A stretch of DNA of 64,000 nt from Scatacola_A faecigallinarum (GCA_018713605.1 DVOM01000001.1:86877-150876); one strand, 5' to 3'. Numbered from the stretch's first letter, positions 25,396-34,736 are shown. The notes: generated by a model from the sequence alone, not told the origin. Numbers and translations: made by a program.

Positions 25396-26251
25396 TATAG
25401 TCGATCAGAACCCTGATTTTCTTTTGGTCTTTGACGTCTTTGTAAGAAACAATCCAGAACGGATGCGAAAGCTCAAACTTAATCTTGTCCAGACAAACCA
25501 GATTTTTTTCTTTCAGACCGACGCTGAACGGATGCAAGGCTATGCCTATGCCGTCCTTGGTCAACTGCATCAGCATTGAAGACGAATTCGTTTCCGCGGC
25601 CACATAACTGCAGTTGTCAACAAAATTGCACCATTCGCCCCATACTTCGCGATAATTTGACCGTACGCAGATACGGTGGTTTTTCTGAATGTCCTCAATA
25701 TCTTTCGGATAACCGAAACTTGCCAGATAATCCATGGAAGCAAACAGACCGAAACGCAAATTGTGCTTAAACAAAATAACGGCGTCGGGATGTACCGGCT
25801 TTTCATAAACTACGGACAGATCCGCGTCATACAAAACCGACGGCGCCTCTATGGAACAGAGTATCTCAATCTTAACATCGGGATAAAGCTGATAAAACCC
25901 CGGCAGACAAGACGACAGATATGCGGCGGCCAAACCGTCGCTGGTCCATAATCGCACTGCTCCCGAAACATTATTGTTCTGCTGTTTGTAAGAATTGATT
26001 TTATAAACCGACTTTTCAATGCTGCAGCTTATTTCATACAGGTTTTTGCCGACTTCGGTCAGAATCATGCGCCTGTCGCCATGCTCAAACAGCTTGGCGC
26101 CGACCTTTTCTTCCAGTTCTTTCACATACCCAGAAAGGTTAGACTGTTTCATGCCGTTTTCCAACGCGGCGGCGGTTACGTTTCCGGTTTTGGCAATGGC
26201 CGCAAAACTCAAAATTTTTCTAAGCAAAATCAGTTGGTCGCCAATTCTCAT
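25370..26251 (-). CDS. LysR-type transcriptional regulator
   Basis: The 293-residue protein has a typical LysR N-terminal domain (FAAIAKTGNVTAAALENGMKQSNLSGYVKELEEKVGAKLFEH, residues 16-56; RMILTEVGKNLY) and a full effector domain from about residue 95 (AVRLWTSDGLAAAYLSSCLPGFYQLYPDVKIEI). The regulated genes are unknown. It directly follows the XRE gene on the same strand (9 bases between the genes) and overlaps the 3' end of the short LysR-like gene, giving a compact regulator cluster. Confidence 0.88.
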   Translation of the reverse strand: MRIGDQLILLRKILSFAAIAKTGNVTAAALENGMKQSNLSGYVKELEEKVGAKLFEHGDRRMILTEVGKNLYEISCSIEKSVYKINSYKQQNNNVSGAVRLWTSDGLAAAYLSSCLPGFYQLYPDVKIEILCSIEAPSVLYDADLSVVYEKPVHPDAVILFKHNLRFGLFASMDYLASFGYPKDIEDIQKNHRICVRSNYREVWGEWCNFVDNCSYVAAETNSSSMLMQLTKDGIGIALHPFSVGLKEKNLVCLDKIKFELSHPFWIVSYKDVKDQKKIRVLIDYIKKATAVL

Positions 26252-26260
26252 GCTTTCTTT

Positions 26261-26608
26261 TTATGCTCCAAAATACTTGAATACCACGTTCAGCTGTTCG
26301 ACAACGAAATCAAGCGTCGGATCGTCAATCGTCTTAATCCGTTCAATCAGCAAATTCTCGGTGGCAATCCTGGACATTGACTTGCGCCGCTGAACTTCAA
26401 TGTTGAGCAGGTCGTCCAAACCGACGTTAAATTTTTTGGAAATTTTGCAGATCATAACCAAATCAGGCGTCACGCAGCCTCGTTCCAGGTTGGAAATCGT
26501 GCGCCAGCTCACATCGCAGACATTAGCCAGTTCTTCCTGTGTCATCTGCGCATTTTCGCGCAAAGACCGAACTCTCAGACCAAGATATTTATTCAGATCG
26601 TTTTCCAT
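26261..26608 (-). CDS. XRE/Cro-type DNA-binding regulator
   Basis: The 115-residue protein has a helix-turn-helix at residues 10-60 (LGLRVRSLRENAQMTQEELANVCDVSWRTISNLERGCVTPDLVMI) in the classical XRE pattern, then a C-terminal helical part (LNIEVQRRKSMSRIATENLLIERIKTID) that may dimerise. The start MENDLNKY at 26608 fits the domain; the frame is open further upstream to a TTG at 26683. It lies directly downstream of a 57-residue protein gene and upstream of the LysR gene, all on the minus strand. The targets are unknown. Confidence 0.85.
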   Translation of the reverse strand: MENDLNKYLGLRVRSLRENAQMTQEELANVCDVSWRTISNLERGCVTPDLVMICKISKKFNVGLDDLLNIEVQRRKSMSRIATENLLIERIKTIDDPTLDFVVEQLNVVFKYFGA

Positions 26609-26696
26609 ATCGCACTCTATACCATGAAATAAATTGTTTATCCATGAACCAAATTTCATATCAGCTGCGATAAGATGAAGCAAAGTTCATTGAGAA

Positions 26697-26870
26697 TTAA
26701 GGCTGTTTTTGCGTAATTTCCCTGAATACGTCATGCGTATAAGCTTCATAGGCAACGCTTAGAAAATAATATGTATCGCGAAAGCCGCGCTTTTTCAACT
26801 TGGAAAACAAATCGCCAAAAGCCTCTGTAATCAACTTTGTTTCTTCCAGATATTCCTCATTTTCCGACAT
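26697..26870 (-). CDS. Small 57-residue protein upstream of the XRE gene
   Basis: A short gene reads from ATG 26870 to a TAA at 26697-26699. The product starts MSENEEYLEETKLITEAFG, contains FSKLKKRGFRDTYYFLSVAYEAYT and ends ITQKQP. It is acidic-basic and helical, and no domain is recognised. It has one of the best ribosome binding sites of the region (AAAGGAG, 7-base spacing), which supports translation. Coming just before an XRE regulator, it could be a co-regulator or a partner of it. That is inference from order alone. Confidence 0.6.
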   Translation of the reverse strand: MSENEEYLEETKLITEAFGDLFSKLKKRGFRDTYYFLSVAYEAYTHDVFREITQKQP

Positions 26871-27064
26871 TCAACTGCTCCTTTTTGTCGATTGGTGGCA
26901 AACAAACTGCTAAACATTTTATGGCAACATCTGAAAATAAACAGCGGATAATATTAGATAGTTCTTATATAATTTAAAAAAAGCCATATTTTACAGACAG
27001 TTGCCAGAACAAAATTACAACAGCGGAATAATCTTGCCGAACCGGACGGCAGCCGCCGGCACAA

Positions 27065-27097
27065 TACAAAAAAGCAGCCCCGGCTAAGGGACTGCTT
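27065..27097 (-). terminator. Terminator of the LTA synthase-like gene
   Basis: A 10-bp stem AAGCAGTCCC with one G-U pair, a 6-7 base loop and six T after the stem on the minus strand. Confidence 0.85.
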
Positions 27098-27127
27098 CTT
27101 GCTGCAATGGCTGCCTACTATCTCCGC

Positions 27128-28723
27128 CTATCCGGCAAAATCATAATAGGCTTTTATTTTCATACATGCGCCTTTTTTCTTGAATTTGTAGTGTCGAACC
27201 TGCTCTCCGGACGTGTCGAAACAATTAAAGCCGATAGCCGAAAAATGCTCATACGCCTCACGAACGGCACCTTTCTCAAAAAGAGAATGCCCCAGAAAAT
27301 GATTAGCCTCTCCCCGAAAGCCCAGCATGTCCAAGATTGTCGGCGTCAGCGCCAGAGAGTTCAGTCCTCCGGCGTCCTTCTTTGCCGGCATTATAAATCT
27401 ATTATAGAAAATCAGCGGCATTTCTCCGACAAAATAATCACATTCTCCAAACAATTCCGTAAAGTCACGTCCCGGATAGGTAGCATGATCGGAGGTAAAG
27501 ACCAGTATCGTGTCTTTCGCAAAAGCTGACGCGTCAAACTTTTGCAGAAACGCTCCCAACCAGTAGTCCTGATTATAAAACTTGTTCAGAAAACTGTTTT
27601 TGCCGTCATCATATTTTACATCGGGCGAATCAAGCCCGACATGTGTTCCCAGAACATAAGTCGCCAGAAAAAACGGACGCTTTCGTTCAGCAAGCCGCTG
27701 CGCCTCGGCAAAGAGATTTTCATACAGGCGCCTGTCCGACCAATTTTGCGCCGTTTTGCTACCAATAACCTCATCAAAGCCTATCCCCTTAACAAAAGTC
27801 TGAAAATTGTCACTTTCCGGATGCGGCGAAAGAAAAACCGTCTGATATCCGTTCTTTCTCAAAATCAACGGCAGACTTTCCGTCCTGCCCTTAAAATGTT
27901 CGTCGACAGCCTTCTTGTTTATTTCGGCAATACCCTGACCGCCGTAACTTCCGCCCAGCAGCTGAAAACCGGAAATCAACTGCCCGCGAATACCTCTGAA
28001 CGTCGCCGCGGTATGATTGTAATAGTTTTCAAAACTGACACTTCTGTCGCGCAATTTAAAAGTGTGCGGCGTCAGTTTCTCAGATATGACTTCCGACGAC
28101 ATGCCCTCCGCAAATATCAAAATGACGTTTTTATTTTTTGTCATTTCATTTTGCCACAACGATTTTCCTTCTTCCACAACATTTTTTCGATAAAACCGGC
28201 TGCCGTCGTCATATACCGGATTATAAGCCAGCTGATTATACACCTGCCCGACCGTCGCCGCGGCTGCCCGCAAAGGAAAATTGTCAAAGCATAATTCCCC
28301 GGCACCCCATATTGCCATAATCCAGGCAAAGGTCCGAACTTTTTGAATCCGGAACCTGTGCGGCGGCAGACTTACCGCCAGAAACAACACGGCAACAAAT
28401 GTCAGCTTCACTTGCGTTCCCGCCCCGACCGAAGACGCCGACGATAAATTCCAGAGCGTAAGCGGCTCAATATAACGCCCGGTAACAAAAACGCTACACA
28501 ATTGCGCCGCCTGAACAAAAATCAACGGATACAACAGCAAAAACCTGAACCACTCGTTTTTTAAATGGCCGTTTAACAACAGAAGAAAAAACGCCTCAAA
28601 CGTAAACAAAAAGGCAAATGATAAGTCAAAACCGAGCAACAGCGTAAAAATAAAGATAAAAATAATTCTAAACAATAAACCGGCCCATGCCGTAACCGGT
28701 TTCGGACAAATACAAACAGACAT
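27128..28723 (-). CDS. LTA synthase-family membrane sulfatase/phosphotransferase
   Basis: The 531-residue protein has about five membrane helices in the first 165 residues and an extracytoplasmic alkaline-phosphatase-fold domain. Visible active-site features are NVILIFAEGMSSEV (metal-binding Glu), NHTAATFRGIRGQ (the probable nucleophile Thr), THVGLDSP (a His ligand region) and VFTSDHA (Asp-His pair). The type transfers phosphoglycerol or phosphoethanolamine groups to lipids or glycans at the envelope. In a Gram-negative organism it may decorate a surface glycan. It lies alone, between a regulator cluster and an unknown gene. Confidence 0.82.
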   Translation of the reverse strand: MSVCICPKPVTAWAGLLFRIIFIFIFTLLLGFDLSFAFLFTFEAFFLLLLNGHLKNEWFRFLLLYPLIFVQAAQLCSVFVTGRYIEPLTLWNLSSASSVGAGTQVKLTFVAVLFLAVSLPPHRFRIQKVRTFAWIMAIWGAGELCFDNFPLRAAAATVGQVYNQLAYNPVYDDGSRFYRKNVVEEGKSLWQNEMTKNKNVILIFAEGMSSEVISEKLTPHTFKLRDRSVSFENYYNHTAATFRGIRGQLISGFQLLGGSYGGQGIAEINKKAVDEHFKGRTESLPLILRKNGYQTVFLSPHPESDNFQTFVKGIGFDEVIGSKTAQNWSDRRLYENLFAEAQRLAERKRPFFLATYVLGTHVGLDSPDVKYDDGKNSFLNKFYNQDYWLGAFLQKFDASAFAKDTILVFTSDHATYPGRDFTELFGECDYFVGEMPLIFYNRFIMPAKKDAGGLNSLALTPTILDMLGFRGEANHFLGHSLFEKGAVREAYEHFSAIGFNCFDTSGEQVRHYKFKKKGACMKIKAYYDFAG

Positions 28724-28911
28724 ATCTCCCCGCAGTAAAATTTTTACAGTTCACAAAATCACGAGGTTATATAACTTATTTTTCTGCAAAAGTAAATACT
28801 TATAAAAACAACATTTTTTTGTGTCTATTTTCCTGGCGCGAGACAAAACAAAGAACTTTCTTTTTATTGAACCTTGTGATAAAATTGTCCAAAAACGACA
28901 AGGAAAAAATC

Positions 28912-30087
28912 ATGCCCGCTCAGCTTATTATCGGCCGCAGATGTCCGAAAACGCCAGAAAATCCCGTCGGTTGGGAAGATGTCCCGCTCCAGGACATAAA
29001 ATTTGACAAACCGACGGTTCTTTGCCTGAGCGGAGACGGAACCCTGACCGCCAGAGATGCAAATGCTATGGCCAAATATGCCGAACGCCTGCTGGGCAGA
29101 ATTGGCCTTGAGGGACAAAGGGACATTCAAATTCTGTCCGCTTACTATCAAAACGCCAATGCCCGCGAAATGACCAACAGCCGTCTCTGCCATACCGAAG
29201 CGGACAAAAGCCGCTTTTCGGAAGAAGAGCGAAACCCCTCCTACATTTTTGATTTCTACGAACAATGTCTCAGAAAGATCACACGGCAGAAAAACGGACG
29301 GAAAAGAGAAATTTCAGAAGCATGCAGGCTCATGCGAAATCTAAACGTTCTGGCCTTTTGTCACGGCGATTACGTTACCTGCAAACTGAATGAAATAATG
29401 AACGAAGACATGAAACGGCTTGGCTACACATCCGGCGAAACGGATGCCGTTGCCAGACAGGCTGCCGTCATTTCGGTCGTTCCGCAGGACAACCTGAAAA
29501 AATCATCTTTTACCAAAATCGGCTTTGTCTCGCTCGACGACTATCACTATGCCTCGGAAGACGCGTCAAACCTGACCGATTATTACGAACTCGACTGCTG
29601 TGAAACGTCCTGTTTCGGCATTATTGAGCGAGAAAAAGAAGCCAGGAAAGGACGTTCGCGCCTGTTTTACATCGACAACCTGCTGGATTACAATTCCATT
29701 GAAGACAAATTTGCCGTTTGGATGGGCAAGACCGAAAAACTGCACCAGATGGACGCTTATATTGATTTAGATTATAAAAACGAATTCGGAACCAAATCGG
29801 AAAACGGCCGCAATTTCGGACGCATGATTTCCCGCGCATTGCAAAACGCCGTATCAAACTCTTGCCGCAATTACCGTTCCCGGGAATTGATCGAATTGAA
29901 AACCGATGACATTTTCATAACCGAACCCGCAGGTTTTCGTCAGGGAAACGGGCAGCAAAATCAGGGCTATATTTCTCCGCAGGTTGAAAATGCCGTGGCC
30001 GAAGCACAGCGCCGGGGAACAAAAACGGACAGCAGCCTCTGCCCCTCCCAAACGCAATTCAGCATATTTCCTCATACGCGGGATTAA
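28912..30087 (+). CDS. Hypothetical 391-residue cytoplasmic protein
   Basis: The protein is not recognised. It opens IIGRRCPKTPENPVGWEDVPLQD, then PTVLCLSGDGTLTARDANAMAKYAE, a strand-loop-helix unit, and later VLAFCHGDYVTCKLNEIMNEDM, which looks like an elbow with a His before Gly-Asp. These could be parts of an alpha/beta hydrolase-like fold, but the order of catalytic residues cannot be proven. The C-terminus (after residue 345) is polar and probably disordered (QQNQGYISPQVENAVAEAQRR). The ATG at 28912 has AAGGA 8 bases upstream. The gene converges on the nucleotide-kinase-like gene. Confidence 0.7.
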   Translation: MPAQLIIGRRCPKTPENPVGWEDVPLQDIKFDKPTVLCLSGDGTLTARDANAMAKYAERLLGRIGLEGQRDIQILSAYYQNANAREMTNSRLCHTEADKSRFSEEERNPSYIFDFYEQCLRKITRQKNGRKREISEACRLMRNLNVLAFCHGDYVTCKLNEIMNEDMKRLGYTSGETDAVARQAAVISVVPQDNLKKSSFTKIGFVSLDDYHYASEDASNLTDYYELDCCETSCFGIIEREKEARKGRSRLFYIDNLLDYNSIEDKFAVWMGKTEKLHQMDAYIDLDYKNEFGTKSENGRNFGRMISRALQNAVSNSCRNYRSRELIELKTDDIFITEPAGFRQGNGQQNQGYISPQVENAVAEAQRRGTKTDSSLCPSQTQFSIFPHTRD

Positions 30088-30128
30088 AAACCGGCGCCTT
30101 TACCCGTTTCCGCAATACGAATGCTGTC

Positions 30129-30656
30129 TCATCCTTCTTCAATACGGGCAAAGACAGCGTCATAGTCACTGAAACTGCGGCACTTAACGACAGGAACCCG
30201 GCTTTGCGCCAAAAACTCGGCAATTTCCGCGTTGATTTCCCGTCCGATGAAGTCATAATCTCTGATTTTCTCCAATGTAATCCGGCGATAATGATATGCC
30301 TGAACCGGCAAATCCTTGTCAATTTCCTTGCCTATTAGCTTTTTCGCCTTCCAAAAACGACAGGTAAAACGCCATATGGCAACCAGACGGTTAATCCGCA
30401 TGTCAACGATTAAATCCGGCTGCATTTTTTCGTACAGATAACGCTGGCACCCCTCGGAAACCCAGCTGTCCTTATGTTTTTTCAGAAAATCGTCCAGCTT
30501 GGCAAACTGTTCCTCCCGCGGATAATAACTGCCGCCGTCTGCGGTATTCCGGCAGATTTCATCTAAATTAAGCCGCGGCAGATTAAATTTCCGGTTTATC
30601 GCATAGGCCAGCGAAGATTTCCCTGCGCCCAGCGGCCCGATTATAAGTACCTTCAT
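30129..30656 (-). CDS. P-loop kinase-like protein (adenylate kinase/topology modulation type)
   Basis: The 175-residue protein begins MKVLIIGPLGAGKSSLA with a complete Walker A motif (GPLGAGKSS) and continues LNLDEICRN, VSEGCQRYLY (a switch-like strand) and two basic helices (RINRLVAIWRFTCRF). Architecture resembles small adenylate-kinase-like NTPases such as FlaR/topology modulation proteins, which phosphorylate nucleotides or related small molecules. The precise substrate is unknown. It lies downstream (relative to its own strand) of the glycan operon, 88 bases after the glycyl radical enzyme gene, so it could be read from the same transcript. Confidence 0.75.
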   Translation of the reverse strand: MKVLIIGPLGAGKSSLAYAINRKFNLPRLNLDEICRNTADGGSYYPREEQFAKLDDFLKKHKDSWVSEGCQRYLYEKMQPDLIVDMRINRLVAIWRFTCRFWKAKKLIGKEIDKDLPVQAYHYRRITLEKIRDYDFIGREINAEIAEFLAQSRVPVVKCRSFSDYDAVFARIEEG

Positions 30657-30743
30657 CAGACGTTTCCCCTCATAATCCGTCCAGCAAAACGAACCCAGAA
30701 AATTTTGCCGACAGAATATCTTTATATTAGTTATATCAATAAC

Positions 30744-32822
30744 TCACAAGGTATATTTGTGCCTGTTGAGAACATGACGCTGATACTCGGGCGCCAATTC
30801 GGTAAAATATCCGCTCCAGCCCCAAACACGTACAATCAAATTCCTGTGATTTTCCGGATGAGCCATCGCGTCTTCCAGAACAGCGGCATCAAGCACATTT
30901 AGCTGCAATTGCTGGTTTCCGACATGAACAAAATATTTAATCAGATTAACCAGTTTTGAAATTCCTTCGTCATACTTGAAAATTGTCGGCGAAAGTTCAA
31001 TCGTAATCGGACCGCCGTTGACAATTCTGGAATAGTCTATCCCCGCAAAGGACTTTAAAACACTTAAAACCCCATTAATTTTAACACCATGTGCCGGTGC
31101 CAGACTGGCAGACAGCGGCTCCCCGGCTCCGCGCCCGTCTTCAGAAGCGCCTATATAAGGCAAATCGGCAGAAACGGGCTGCGTCAGCAGGATATAAAAC
31201 ATCGCGGAACCTGAACCGGGACGGATACGGCTCCGGCGCGTAGAAATCATCTCGGCAGCCAGCGCAAATGAATCAAACAAAAATTTCAAATTTCGATTGG
31301 AAACCGCATCATTGTTTCCCAGTTTCGGCAGTTTTGTTTTCAAAAACGCCTTCAGTTCCTCATAACCGCAAAAATTCTTTTTCGTCGCCCTGTACAGTTC
31401 CTTCAATTTCGCATGAGGATAATTATCGGCAAAATATTCAATCGCTGTCATCATATCCGCGGCATTGGAACTTCCCGCTCCGTGAATGCCTACATGATGA
31501 TATTTGCTGGCAAATTCCACTTCTCTTGCTTGCTCCAAAGCGCCATCAACAAAAAGACACCCCAATGGACATGGCAAAAAATGTATATCGCACACTTTTT
31601 GAATATGCCTGATTTGACGCCACATATCCCATTTAATCAGCTGTCGAAACAAAAATTTTGAAAAAAGCGGCAGTTTGACAGCCAGTTTAAAAGCCCTGTG
31701 CACGGCATAAGGAAAAGACACGGCGCTTTTATTGACAATTTCCACGCCCTTGCTCGGAATAACAAATTCCCAACAGGCCGCGACAGTATAGTTACGTGCA
31801 TCTTCCAACGAATAGCCGTTTTTTACCAAAGCAGGTATAACGACCTCATCATTCGAATATTGCGGAAACCCCAAACCGCATTCGGTCAGCATACAGGCCG
31901 TTTTCAGCAAATCATCGGGCGTGTTCCGATCAATTCGCAAATTTATTTTCGGATCTATCAGCTTTAAGTCTTTCGAAACCTCCATCATCAGATAGGTCAG
32001 TTCATTAACGGCAGGGTTCCCCTCCCCGTCACAGCCGCCCAGCATAACCGTCTGTCCGTTGTCTCCCTGCTGGACGCCAAAGTATGTATCGCTGTCACGG
32101 TTAAAAGAAATGAAAAATTCAGCAAACAAATCCCGCGCCTGTTCTTTGGTCAGCGTTTTTCTCTGCAAGTCTCTCAGATAAAAAGGATACAGATACTGAT
32201 CCATGCGCCCCAAACCAATATGCGCGCAACCGGCATAATACAGCAACGCACTCATTAATCGAATAGACTGCATTGCCTCCTGCAGCGTCTTGGCACCGTA
32301 CAGAGGAACCCGACGAAAACTTTCCGCCACCGAATGATTTCCGGCGGCTTCGGCTGCTGCCTCATAACGTTCGGCAAGGTTGGCAACAGCCTCGATGACG
32401 ATGACAGCCGCTTCCAAAAAATCACGTTTTTGTTTATCTTTGGTTTTTGACAGTTTTTCTCGACAGAGTTCCAAACGGCCGGATAAGCCCTCGTTCAGGA
32501 GCTTTTCCCAATTTATGGTCAGATTGTTCAACGGGTGCAGTACTGCATCCTTTTCCACACCCAACGCTTTTTTTGCCTCCTTCGGCTCGTAATATGCCGG
32601 AACATTGTTGACGGTTCGGACAAAGGAAATCTTTTCGTCAGGAAAGACAATCGGCTCCAAAGCCTCACAGGAAATTTTAAAAGCAAGAGCGGCCCTTTTT
32701 TCCAAAGACAGATTTTTGCCCTTGAACTCGCCGACAAAATCAAATGTCCAGTCATGCCTGTATTTTTTGAACAGACGCTGCTGCGTAAAATCTCTCAACT
32801 CGCGAAGTCTTTTATTTAACAC
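30744..32822 (-). CDS. Glycyl radical enzyme at the end of the glycan operon
   Basis: The 692-residue protein is a pyruvate formate-lyase-like glycyl radical enzyme. The radical-bearing motif RVWGWSGYF is near the C-terminus (Gly668), and the catalytic cysteine lies in AACWEF (Cys350) with Glu at C+2. That CxE pattern is found in eliminase, decarboxylase and synthase types, whereas pyruvate formate-lyase itself has two adjacent cysteines and no such Glu. The substrate cannot be named. The start is a GTG at 32822 with GGAG 6 bases upstream. It overlaps the activase gene by 11 bases. All upstream genes of the operon make glycans (epimerase, glf, DUF4422, GT), which is an unusual setting for this oxygen-sensitive enzyme. 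Confidence 0.9.
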   Translation of the reverse strand: MLNKRLRELRDFTQQRLFKKYRHDWTFDFVGEFKGKNLSLEKRAALAFKISCEALEPIVFPDEKISFVRTVNNVPAYYEPKEAKKALGVEKDAVLHPLNNLTINWEKLLNEGLSGRLELCREKLSKTKDKQKRDFLEAAVIVIEAVANLAERYEAAAEAAGNHSVAESFRRVPLYGAKTLQEAMQSIRLMSALLYYAGCAHIGLGRMDQYLYPFYLRDLQRKTLTKEQARDLFAEFFISFNRDSDTYFGVQQGDNGQTVMLGGCDGEGNPAVNELTYLMMEVSKDLKLIDPKINLRIDRNTPDDLLKTACMLTECGLGFPQYSNDEVVIPALVKNGYSLEDARNYTVAACWEFVIPSKGVEIVNKSAVSFPYAVHRAFKLAVKLPLFSKFLFRQLIKWDMWRQIRHIQKVCDIHFLPCPLGCLFVDGALEQAREVEFASKYHHVGIHGAGSSNAADMMTAIEYFADNYPHAKLKELYRATKKNFCGYEELKAFLKTKLPKLGNNDAVSNRNLKFLFDSFALAAEMISTRRSRIRPGSGSAMFYILLTQPVSADLPYIGASEDGRGAGEPLSASLAPAHGVKINGVLSVLKSFAGIDYSRIVNGGPITIELSPTIFKYDEGISKLVNLIKYFVHVGNQQLQLNVLDAAVLEDAMAHPENHRNLIVRVWGWSGYFTELAPEYQRHVLNRHKYTL

Positions 32823-33591
32823 GTTTTTCTCCTTCCATATGAACCCGATACCCTTTTTCCTCTGCCGTTTTTTTAAAACGGCGGATAATATCCATATCGT
32901 TTCTGATACCTTTGTGAAGCTGAAACCTTTTACCGAAAGTTTCATATTTTGCCCCGGCCAGTTCATTGTAGGGCAACAAATCTATACTTTCCGGCCTGTT
33001 AGGAAGTTTCTCTAAAATACGGCCGATTCGATTTAAATTATCTTCTGTATCGGTTATTTGCGGAATCAGCGGAATTCGGACATGGAAAGGAATTGCCCTT
33101 TCGGACAAAGCCATCAGGTTATCCAGAATTATGCGGTTGGACTCCCCCGTATATTTCCGATGTTCCTCATCATCGGCAAGCTTTACGTCAAAATAGACCT
33201 TACTGAACATTGCTGCCAGTTTTAAAAACTTTTCGGCATCGCAATACCCCGAAGTGTCCAGTATCGTATGTATATCGGTCAGCTTTGGCAGCAGTTCCGT
33301 CAGAAAATCAGCCTGGCAGGACGGTTCTCCTCCCGAAAAAGTCACGCCGCCGCCGGAAAGTTCAAATACGTCGCGAAAAGAATTTAACCTTTCCGCCAAC
33401 CTGTCCGCCGTCCAGTTTTCTCCGCAGATTTCTCTGGTTTTCAAATTAAGTTCGGGAAAAAATTCCTGAGTTTCCGGATTATGACACCACCGGCAGCGTA
33501 ACGGGCACCCTTTCAGAAATACGGTAACCCGAATACCCTCCCCGTCATGAATGGTAAATTCCTTTATGTCACAAATACAGGCCGTTTTCAT
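32812..33591 (-). CDS. Glycyl radical enzyme activase (radical SAM)
   Basis: The 259-residue activating enzyme has the radical SAM motif CPLRCRWC (CxxxCxxC) around residues 29-36 and the GGE-type VTFSGGEPSCQ near residue 86. It inserts the glycyl radical in the neighbouring enzyme. The short form seen here has no ferredoxin-like insert with extra clusters between the Cys motif and the GGE, unlike activases of many eliminase-type enzymes, so it is closer in build to pyruvate formate-lyase activase. The ATG at 33591 overlaps the glycosyltransferase stop in an ATGA junction, tying it translationally to the glycan genes. Confidence 0.92.
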   Translation of the reverse strand: MKTACICDIKEFTIHDGEGIRVTVFLKGCPLRCRWCHNPETQEFFPELNLKTREICGENWTADRLAERLNSFRDVFELSGGGVTFSGGEPSCQADFLTELLPKLTDIHTILDTSGYCDAEKFLKLAAMFSKVYFDVKLADDEEHRKYTGESNRIILDNLMALSERAIPFHVRIPLIPQITDTEDNLNRIGRILEKLPNRPESIDLLPYNELAGAKYETFGKRFQLHKGIRNDMDIIRRFKKTAEEKGYRVHMEGEKRVK

Positions 33592-34727
33592 TTATAGCTT
33601 TTATATTTCTTCTTATACTTCTGCTTAACTTTTCCCAAAGTCGCACAATACAGCATTCTGAAAAACAGATATTTCAGAAAACTCTTTTTACCGGATTGCA
33701 TCTGTTCTATGCGGACAATGCCGCTTTCCACCTGAGACAAACGGTTTTCCAGCCACCGGAGACGATTTTCGTTCTCATATTCCTTCAACGGACACATCGC
33801 TATCGGAAAAGGCAGCTTAAGAAACCGCTCATACGCCAAACGCATCTGCGGCAGCAAATCTCTGTTCTCTTCGCGCTGGGTAAAGAAACAGATGTGAACC
33901 ATCGGCACGCTCAAATCCGCTACAATTTTCTTATTGTTTTTCCGACAATAGGAATAAGTCTGATATTCGTCGTCCGTATGCCCGATGTTAATGTCCGTCC
34001 AAAAAGACTTCTTAAAAAGCATACAGTTTATCGAATACCTCTCCCTGTTGTCGACTTCCCGATACGGCAGTTTCTGAACTGCCCGGACGTAGTCTTCCGG
34101 ATGCAGCGTCGTCTGATTGTGAATCCATCTGGCGTAAAAAGGCAAAGCCCAAACGCTTCCGCCGCCGCCCGGATGTATTCTCCCCTTTTCCACAAAACGA
34201 TACTTCAGGGAATCATTATCGTTCTTCACACCAATGTAATGCGCTACCGATATTTTCTGAAACTCGCCATCCAGCCCCATCGCTTCGACAACCTGTTTAA
34301 ATCCCCAGGGGTTGTTGTTGACTAAGGACGTAACATACCCAAGTTTCCGCCCATACTTACGATACGAATTCTCGTAACAGGCAATCAGTTTTTCAAGCCA
34401 GTCGGACGTCAGCGGAAAAACGTCGTCGTCAACTTTGCAGATATAGTCATAGGACTTCATCTCGTCGCTTTCAAGCAATGTCTTAATACTGACAAAGGGC
34501 GCGCCGGGCTGAATCCAATCGACAACCGTAATCTGTTTCGGAAACATCTTCTGATACCGCAGACAAACCCTGTATGTCCTTTCCGTATCATATGTTCCCC
34601 GTCCGTTTTGCAGCAGATAAATATGAACATTCGGATTGGTCAGCTTCGTATAGGCTGCCAACGCAATTTCCAGGGCTTCATAATCAGCATAACATAACTG
34701 AACAATCGCAATTTTCTTCAAGTTCAT
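33588..34727 (-). CDS. Glycosyltransferase of the phase-variable operon
   Basis: The 379-residue protein has a GT-A nucleotide-sugar fold: KKIAIVQLCYADYEALEIAL, ICKVDDDVFPLTSDW with the metal-binding DDD near residue 99, and HPGGGGSVWALPFYA around residue 190. After residue 320 it has a coiled coil (NRLRWLENRLSQVESGIVRIEQM) followed by a basic tail that may bind the membrane (KSFLKYLFFRMLY). The exact donor is unknown. It lies 9 bases after the DUF4422 gene and overlaps the activase gene by 4 bases. Confidence 0.8.
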   Translation of the reverse strand: MNLKKIAIVQLCYADYEALEIALAAYTKLTNPNVHIYLLQNGRGTYDTERTYRVCLRYQKMFPKQITVVDWIQPGAPFVSIKTLLESDEMKSYDYICKVDDDVFPLTSDWLEKLIACYENSYRKYGRKLGYVTSLVNNNPWGFKQVVEAMGLDGEFQKISVAHYIGVKNDNDSLKYRFVEKGRIHPGGGGSVWALPFYARWIHNQTTLHPEDYVRAVQKLPYREVDNRERYSINCMLFKKSFWTDINIGHTDDEYQTYSYCRKNNKKIVADLSVPMVHICFFTQREENRDLLPQMRLAYERFLKLPFPIAMCPLKEYENENRLRWLENRLSQVESGIVRIEQMQSGKKSFLKYLFFRMLYCATLGKVKQKYKKKYKSYK

Positions 34728-34736
34728 TTTACTTTC

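Noticed and set aside
26608..26683. N-terminal extension of the XRE protein from a TTG at 26683
   Set aside because: The XRE domain begins at the internal ATG, and the extension overlaps the intergenic part after the small 57-residue gene.
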